A stretch of DNA of 64,000 nucleotides from Asterella californica (taxonomy: Eukaryota > Streptophyta > Marchantiopsida > Marchantiales > Aytoniaceae): positions 25,828,001 to 25,892,000 of the forward strand of contig JAYKYS010000006.1 of assembly GCA_036924285.1 (NCBI GenBank), read 5' to 3'. The notes below the pieces were generated by a model that did no database searches, had not been told where the DNA came from, and was given only the letters and a program-made list of their open reading frames with translations. Numbering within the stretch: the stretch's first letter is position 1; every line of letters begins with the position of its first letter. A program made the translations under genes and the position numbers. This document shows, in pieces, positions 57,430-64,000 of this stretch.

Positions 57430-58072
57430 GAACTGTGAATAAAATAGAACTGTGTACAACAAGATACTTTCCGTCAAGTTCTCTCTCGCGCTTCTGAAAT
57501 CTCAAAGTCTTCACAGTCTTTTCCAAACCGTCAATCAATCAGAACGAGATACGACACAATTCTCTCTCTCACGTTACAGGATAGTCAAGTCTTTGAACTA
57601 ATATCGTAACTTCACTCGGATGTTCACCACTCTCTCACCAATCTTTCACCATTCAATTCAATGTTTGCTATCAACGCTTCTTTCTCTTTAAAATACTAAA
57701 GCTGAAAAAAACGTAAAACTCTCTAATCAATAGAGCAATTTGTAGTGTTTTTTCTATCTTCCGATGAACGGACTCTTGTATAACGGATTAACAGATATGA
57801 GGCTGCAAAGTTTTGACTGAACCCGTTATGTATTTTCAAACAACTTCACCTGACCATTACTCGAGGGCTAAAGCATGCGCGGATGATTTAAGTTTTACAG
57901 ATCTTGAAACGGTCAGCAAGCATACTGGAGCGACAGTGGAGCCGCTAGACGAGATTATCGTATGGACATATCATCCCCTATTTAATATCCCTGGGTTTGC
58001 AGAGCTTCTCATTCTCCATACTATCCTGATTGGTGTAGTTCTAGTGTACGTGCTTTCTGCTCGCTTACCCGG
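57430..58072 (+). repeat. Repeat D, copy 3 (inverted relative to copies 1 and 2)
   Basis: Reverse complement of about 46,985-47,620. It includes the D-protein frame from 57,813 (YFQTTSPDHYSRAKACADD, SFTDLE, VEPLDEIIVWTYHPLF), which is cut by the LTR at 58,073 after LSARLPG. This copy keeps the junction lost in copy 2, so its N-terminal part is in frame. Confidence 0.8.
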
Positions 58073-58152
58073 TGTCGTGTCGTGGCCCGGCTCCTATCTG
58101 AAATTCAGACTTCGACGCTTGTCGCTCCAAAGACACTCATGAGAAAGACAAG

Positions 58153-58626
58153 CTAGGCCCTAGCTTACGAGCTTTTGGCATCATTTCATATCTCCATTTT
58201 CATCACATCAGTGGATAGAGCTCTTTGTCAGCTTTCCATAGGCACTTCATCTACTTCGTTTGGACGCCTAGTGGAGAAGTTACAGGACTCGAAAGATGGA
58301 GAAAACAAGTTAGGCCCCAGCTTATAGACTTTTGACACCATTTCTGATCTTTGCTTCCATCACATCAATGGATAGAGCTCCTTGTCAGCTTTCCATAGGC
58401 ACTTCATCTACTTTGTTTGGACGCGTAGTGGAGAAGTTACAGGACTCGAAAGATGGAGAAAACAAGCTAGGCCCTAGCTTATGGGCTTTTGGCACCATTT
58501 CGGATCTTCGCTTTCATCGCATCAGTGGATAGAGCTCATTGTCAGCTTTCCATGGGCATTTTGTCTACTTCATTTGGACACCTGTTGGAGAAGTTATGCG
58601 ACTCGAAAGAAGAGAAAATCAAGCTA
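58153..58626 (+). repeat. Three 157-bp tandem units inside the LTR
   Basis: GGACTCGAAAGA-type ends fall at 58,285, 58,442 and 58,599, giving a 157-base period. Each unit contains GATAGAGCTC, GTCAGCTTTCCAT and TGGAGAAGTTA. The LTRs at 26,105 and 28,767 have a single unit. Confidence 0.9.
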
Positions 58627-59650
58627 AGCCCTAGTTTACTTATTGACTGGGTATTTGTAGCCCTAGGCGTTATATTAAAGACGCAAAGGGCCCGCTTCCT
58701 CATTTTTGTGAGAACTTCGTACATAACAGAGACTGTTGCAAGGGGGCTGCTTAAGGAGCTTACTTGTTCTTGCGACTTGTCGGTGGACGTTTGGAGAATT
58801 GAGAAGTCCAATACACGCGCGCAAGGTGTCATCGGGTTCAGATCTGTGCAGGCTACGCACATGTTAAGACGGTTTGAGAAGAGACGGATCGAGGGTTGTG
58901 TTCTGAGAGAAATTGAGACGCAGGAAGCAGATTTGGAGTTTTCAGTTACCTGTGAAGGAGAGTTGGACCGTTCGAGCCGTTCCGGAATCCAAACTTGCTG
59001 TCCTTGGATCCATCCTTGGAGACAACGAGTTCTTCAGGAAATTGAAGACTATATGAAGTTTCATCGGGCGGTTTGGGAGTTTTGAGTGAAATTGGCTCGC
59101 AAGGAAGCGCTTACATCAGATTTTTGTTCGCCTGTGACCTGAGATTGGGTTGTTCTTCACGATCGGTGAGCCAAGCTCTTCGTTCTTGGTGCCTATGCAA
59201 CCAGGGAGTCTTCATGTACGTTTAGGAGAAGACTGTACGTGAATTGGATTGTTGGTTTGGGTGTGGTGAGCAAGTTTGAGCCGCAGGGAGCTAATTTACG
59301 TCAGTTTTTTGCAACCTGTGACCAAATTTCTTGCGTGGTTTTGCAAAGGGAACTCCAAACGGATTGTTTGGAGTCTTGTTGGGTTCAGGGTAGCTAGATC
59401 TATCTGCCTGAGAATACGGATTTCAGTTTAGACGATCTGTTTGTGCGGTGTGAGCGGTTTTAAGCCGCAGGGAGGAGTTTTTGAAAGTTCGATCACCTGC
59501 GACCGAAAATCGGTGATATCTCGGCTGTTGGGAGTCGGATCTGAAGGTTTCTTGGGTTAACGGAGTCAGCGGAGGAGATCCTATTGACATCTGAAGTCCG
59601 TTTGGCGAAAGGAGGAAGTTCACAGATAGGACCTTTTCGATTTCTTCGTT

Positions 59651-60753
59651 ATGGGTGGGAGAGATGTCTCAAGATATCTGAGGCATTATGTGAAGGAGAT
59701 GGAGCTGAACCGGGTCTCAGAAGATGAGATGATTGAGACATTTGAGTTAGCAGCAGCTCCAGAGATTAGAGATTATGTTAAAATGCTAACGAAGCATTTT
59801 AACAAAGATTAGGAGACTTTTGCTCGTGTCTTGATGGATGAGTACTTCTTGGAGGACCCTGATCGAGTCACCAAGAAGTCATTCTTGGAGTGGGTTGAGT
59901 TTACAAGCTACTGAGTTGCTCAAAAAGTTTGAAAAGCAGTTTTCACGGCTGACCAGGATGGAGAAGTTGACGTTGCAGTCCAACAAGGCAGAGCTATTTC
60001 TTCGAGCTGCAGATGAGAAGTTGTAAGAGAAGCTAGAGGTACTTCTGGAAGATCAGGAGGAGGACGATGGATTGACCAGCAGCTGGAAGAAGGTTGAGGA
60101 AGCTGTTGGTCTGCTTACCAAGAGGGAGCGGAGACGAGAGAAGGTTCTTGTTAGGAGACTGGCGTCAACACCTACAGCTGTAACACCTGTTCCTGTAGTC
60201 CGACCAGTGGTTCCTGTTGCTCCAGTTGTTCCAGTTGTTCCAGTTGTTCCAGTTGTTCAGGCACCTATGGTATCTCCGAAGAAGGATGATTCAAACCTTG
60301 AGGAGATTTTGCGTGGAATGCAAGATCTGCAGATCAAGCTCACAAGGGTCTACAAGCGGAGCAAGACCGGTTGAGAAGTAAGGTTGGATCTAGCGGTGTA
60401 TCTGGTGCGATGGTACTTATCATCCGCGCAGAGATTACAAGGAGTTCACTGATATTCTGCAGCAAGGAGTGATCTTCTGGAAGGATGGGAAGGTAGCGCT
60501 GAGGGATACTAGTGCACTTCTTCAGACCAACTTTGGTAGAGGAGGGATGAAGAAGTTGGTTGAGGATCACCTATCAGCGCAAGTAGTTGCAATGGTGGAA
60601 GCTGGAACTTATGGTACAAGGGTTGAGGATCAAGCTGAGAGAGGTTTTAACGGACAAGTTGAGCCAAGTGGATTGTGGTCATCTGCCATCTCCATGAAAC
60701 AGAAAGGGAAGATGGCACGTGAGACGTTGCTGAGGACAGCTGCTACGATCTAG
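59651..60753 (+). pseudogene. gag with degenerate zinc knuckle
   Basis: Starts MGGRDVSRYLRHYVKEMELN, with a TAG at 59,810-59,812, then FARVLMDEYF and VTKKSFLEWV before a frameshift (59,900). Next come a helical block (LLKKFEKQFSRLTRMEKL), a Lys/Arg-rich block and a Pro-Val repeat from 9-bp CCAGTTGTT units (60,218-60,258). Near 60,382-60,423 is CIWCDGTYHPRRDY, a CX2CX4HX4C knuckle whose last Cys is Tyr. GGMKKLVEDH (60,540) follows. Several stops. Known role of gag: RNA packaging and the virus-like particle. Confidence 0.78.
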
Positions 60754-60951
60754 AAGGATACTAGATGGGAGGATCCGATAGAAGCTCTATCGGTGCATGC
60801 TTACATCGCCAAGAGCCAACACGAAGCGTTGTTGGAAGAGAAGAGAAGGCGAGATTTAGAAGATGCAGGGGAAGGAACTTCTTCCAAGAGATAGACTCGA
60901 GAGGAGAGGGTTCGTCAAGAGCTTCGGGATGCAGGAGCTCAAGATCTACCG

Positions 60952-61848
60952 ATGGATGATGCTCCTTCTCCATCGAAGAAAAGAGTGAAGGATTCTCAGA
61001 AGGAGAAAGGTAAGTCGGCTGCATACAAGTTACAGTCGGACATCGAAGCTTCAACAGACTTGAAGGGAGTCTTGGAAGATCGCATTTTGAATGCAAAGGT
61101 GGAGTTTACCTTGAGAGAAGTGTTGAGCATTGCTAAGCTTGAGTTTCATGATGTCATCATCGATGTCATCAAACGGAAGCGACAGATTACGGGTGAGACT
61201 GGTTTATCGCATGCCTTGGATACTAGGATGTCTGTGGATGAGGAAAGAGAGCTTGCAAAGTGCAGTGTTTATTCTTCAGAGGAAGAAAGAGATCGAAGAC
61301 GCAAGGTGCATTTTGAGGATGAAGAGGAGGATGGGAAGCAGAGTTCAAGTCATTACAGTCACAGTCATTAGGCTCGAGCTACAACGGAGACGTTGGTGAG
61401 AATCGGAGACTTGGATGAGCCGGTGGTTGCTCTGATCTATCATGGATCAGAAATCAACATCATGTCGAAGGAGCTGAACAAGAGGAAGAAGTGGTCTATC
61501 AACACAGAACATGGATGGATCATAAGAGCAGCCAACAACACAAGAGGAGACTTGTATGGAGCTTGTCCAGACATCAGAGTGCGCGTAAGTGATGTTGCTA
61601 TCGAGCAAAACTTCTTTGTTCAGGAAGCAACATCATACCCGCTCATTCTTTGTCAACCTTTCATCATAGCAACTCGGATGGAGACAAAGGTACTGGACGA
61701 CGGATCTGCTTATGCTAGGATCCGAAGTCGAGATGAGACGAGAGCGGTACAATTCTTGACTGTACCGTCCAACCACGAGCGCAATCGAGATCGTCTGAGG
61801 GAGAAACCACTTCCAAGGGTGAGTGAAGAGTTCAAGGATTTTCGTTGA
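60952..61848 (+). pseudogene. gag C-terminus and retropepsin-like protease
   Basis: One frame with a single TAG at 61,369-61,371. The first part is a basic/acidic linker (KKRVKDSQKEKGKS). After the TAG comes VRIGDLDEPVVALIYHGSEI and NIMSK, the protease active-site region. The catalytic Asp expected before HGS is Tyr (TAT, 61,438-61,440). LILCQPFI fits the second conserved strand of the fold. Dead protease by both changes. Confidence 0.7.
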
Positions 61849-62950
61849 GTACCACTATAGAGCGGGATTGTGATGGTGCGCAGGAGAAAGTACTCTCGCT
61901 TGATGGAGATAGTGTCTTTTGTACAGGGTTTGTTGGGTTTTCAGAGTGTGGGGTTGCTATTTACAAGAAGGCAGAAGAGCTGAGGAGAAAAGAACAAAAA
62001 CATTTGCGTGATGTTGAGTTGATGTTGAAAGAGTTGGGTGAGCTAGAAGGGGATGAATGGATTTCTGGTGTTTATGAAGAGGATGGGTTGGAGGATCCTT
62101 TGCAAGAGATCATGTCTATCGGATGGGAGGATATGGATAAGGTTGTGCAGATTCATTCAAGGGAGGTCTATTCGGTGATCAAATCATTCCGTGTATTGGA
62201 GGTTCGAGTTGAGACAAGGTACAAGACAGTGGATAGGAAGATAAAGCCAGTTGCTGGTCCTTTGCCGGAAGACACTAACCAACAAATGGATCGAGCTTCA
62301 AAGGAGAAGAGTTTGAGAGATCCTGCAATGATAAGACACAAGTTCACGGAGAAGACCCTTGAAGAGCTGAAGGTTGGATCTGATGGGTCTCTTCTACCAG
62401 AAGAGAGGATGTGCTTCAAGGAAATGCTTTCACGACATGGAAAAGCATTTGCCTTTGAGCCACATGAGATTAGGTGTGTAGACCCGTACGTTGTTACCCC
62501 GATGGTTATCTTCACGATATCGCATGTGCCATGGAACCTGAGACCAATTCTAGTACCGCGGGCTCACTTGCCCAAACTAGTGGAGTTGCTGAAGGAGAAG
62601 ATGCGGATGAAGATCTTGGAATCGTCGTTTGCATCGTATTCGAGCAGATGGTTTACAGTGTCTAAGAAGAATGGGTTGTTGCGGTTCATCCAAGACATGC
62701 AGTCGGTGAACGCAGTAACAATCAGAAATGCTAGGGTGGGACCGATTGTGGATGAGTTTGCTGAAGCGTTTGCAAGAAGAGCAATTTACTCAATGAGAGA
62801 TCTTTACTCAGGGTATGATCAGTTTCAACTAGCGTAGGAGAGCAGAAGCTTCACGACAATGAGGACACCTTGGGGTTGGTTAGGATGTGTACCTTACCAC
62901 AGGGAGCTACCAACTCGGTAGCACACATGATGAACGGGATGAATCGAGTT
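61845..62950 (+). pseudogene. Reverse transcriptase, N-terminal part
   Basis: Overlaps the protease frame by four bases in another phase. A linker is followed by PEERMCFKEMLSRHGKAFAF, then ISHVPWNLRP, SSYSSRWFTVSKKNGLLRFI, QDMQSVNAVTIRNA and RRAIYSMRDLYSGYDQF. It stops at TAG 62,835-62,837; after a frameshift RSFTTMRTP and LPQGATNSVAHMMNGMNRV follow. The order matches fingers and early palm of Ty3-type RT. The YxDD catalytic box and everything after it are absent. Confidence 0.85.
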
Positions 62951-63427
62951 CAGCTTTCCATGGGCATCTTGTCTACTTCATTTGGACACCTGCAGGAGAA
63001 GTTATGCGACTCGAAAGAAGAGAAAATCAAGCTAGGCCATAGTTTACTTGCTGATTGGGTATTTGCAGCCCTAGGCGTTATATTAAAGACGCAAGGGGCC
63101 TGCTTCCTCATTTTTGTGAGAACTTCGTACGTACAGAGACTGTTCCAAGGGGGCTGCTTAAGAGGCTTGCTTGTTCCTGCGACTTGTCGATGGACGTTTT
63201 GGAGAACGTCCATCGTTAAGCCTGAACTTTGCTTCCTGAACATATCAGAAGAGCCTAGAGACTTATATGAGTGCTTTTCAGTATCACCTTGAGACCTGAA
63301 GCCTATCCTTGGAGTAAACCAGTCACAGCCAGGAGCCCAACGTTTCCTTGAGTAGATTGAACACAGTCTTCAAGCTCATATCACAGCCAGAAGGTTCGCC
63401 CTTCCCAGGAAGACTCTCAACCCGACA
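62951..63427 (+). repeat. Chimeric LTR fragment
   Basis: 62,951-63,212 matches 58,540-58,795 (LTR of the gypsy family above); 63,213-63,427 matches the end of the solo LTR (34,523-34,734). Both junctions are sharp. The fragment ends CCCGACA. Confidence 0.8.
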
Positions 63428-63429
63428 TC

Positions 63430-63447
63430 TGGTGCTTCCACTGAGAG
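63430..63447 (+). other. Probable primer-binding site
   Basis: TGGTGCTTCCACTGAGAG starts two bases after the LTR end, in the standard place and beginning with TGG (complement of tRNA CCA). I cannot name the tRNA. Confidence 0.55.
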
Positions 63448-63495
63448 CTCTTGGGGTGATTGATTGAGAAGGTTGAGTTGCTACAAGGAGAAGAG

Positions 63496-64000
63496 ATGGA
63501 TCGCAAGAGCGGAGCTGCTGCTGCTGCCTCTGGAGCTGAAGCATCAACGTCTACTACTGCACCGTCAACTGCACCTGCGTCTTCTACAGCGACATCTGCA
63601 TCTGGTCTGGACACGGCTGAGATCTTGAAGACGCTTGCGGCCCTGGTCCAACAACATCCGATCGTTGGAGGGGGTGAGTTAAAGTCCACCAAGGCTTTGC
63701 AAGCTATTGTGAACAGATGTGGAAGGTTTGAAGGTAGAGATATTTCTAGGTATCTGCGTGAGTATAGAGGAGAGATGGAGCTGGTTAGGGTTACAGATGC
63801 TGAGATGATAGCAAGCTTTGAGTTAGCTGTCATTCTTGAGTTGCGGGACCAAGTTAGGGATGTATAGAGAAGACACCTTGGAATCTGGATGAGTTTTGAG
63901 CGATCTCTTCGAGAGGAGTTTCTTGAGGAGGATTCAGAGAGAGTTACTAGAAGGACATTTCTAGACTGGGTTGAGCAGCAACCTGGTCGTATGATGAGCC
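63496..64000 (+). pseudogene. gag of a further gypsy element, runs off the window
   Basis: ATG at 63,496 (MDRKSGAAAAASG), an Ala/Thr/Ser-rich start, then KALQAIVNRCGRFEGRDISR, YLREYRGEMELVRVTDAEM and FELAVILELRDQVRDV to TAG at 63,865-63,867. After it, DSERVTRRTFLDWVEQQPG continues the expected gag. A one-base slip near 63,866-63,900 may explain the stop. It continues past 64,000. Confidence 0.75.

Larger units (their letters stand above)
58073..62950 (+). mobile_element. Ty3/gypsy retrotransposon, broken, 5' LTR to partial RT
   Basis: LTR start TGTCGTGTCGTGG at 58,073, truncated near 59,640 (the final 450 bp present at 29,940-30,392 is absent). gag follows directly at 59,651, then protease and the first part of reverse transcriptase. 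At about 62,951 the RT stops and LTR-derived sequence begins. RNase H, integrase and the 3' LTR are missing. Same family as 26,105-30,392, but here the pol part survives. Confidence 0.85.

Overview
The window looks like land-plant nuclear DNA, most likely from a bryophyte; a Marchantia-type liverwort is my best guess, made from memory of similar repeat proteins and not from a search. Support for a plant: a single-exon membrane-associated kinase regulator (MAKR/BKI1 family) gene at 1187-2857, a decayed vacuolar sorting receptor (VSR) copy near 39,900-40,716, and an interstitial CCCTAAA tract at 17,483-17,535. I see no rRNA, convincing tRNA or CRISPR array.

Layout. 1-5,930 is the only gene-like, moderately GC-rich part: a long leader, the MAKR gene and a 3-kb flank without a clear protein. 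From about 5,930 the DNA turns AT-rich and repetitive. 10,690-13,510 holds an element with an intact 553-codon gene (11,237-12,898). 13,870-14,072 is a long near-perfect hairpin. 14,870-17,067 is repeat family A. 18,440-20,032 is a promoter-bearing repeat with a short gene broken by one TAG. 20,486-20,775 is a palindromic minisatellite, and 21,329-23,552 (minus) is a decayed, intron-containing transposase resembling the Kolobok type.

25,530-39,680 is a nest. One old repeat (D followed by F; compare the uninterrupted copy at 46,575-48,030) was split by a Ty3/gypsy element (26,105-30,392, with both LTRs and a target duplication) and by a second member of the 553-codon-gene family (about 31,194-38,392). 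That second member was itself hit by a solo LTR (33,419-34,734, target duplication CCGC). 39,900-58,072 is a patchwork of repeat families A, B, C, D and F in direct and inverted copies around the VSR pseudogene. 58,073-64,000 holds a Ty3/gypsy element (LTR, gag, protease and partial RT, all broken), then a chimeric LTR and the start of another gag running off the window.

The most interesting signal is the 553-codon family. Both copies are saturated, in coding and non-coding DNA alike, with a short core (CGAAGA in the first, GGAAGAC in the second, both strands, often as inverted pairs). The saturation stops at the edges of the unrelated solo LTR. The encoded protein has a conserved N-terminal region, a basic patch and long coiled coils. 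My hypothesis is that it is a self-recognising DNA-binding protein whose sites are spread through its own element.
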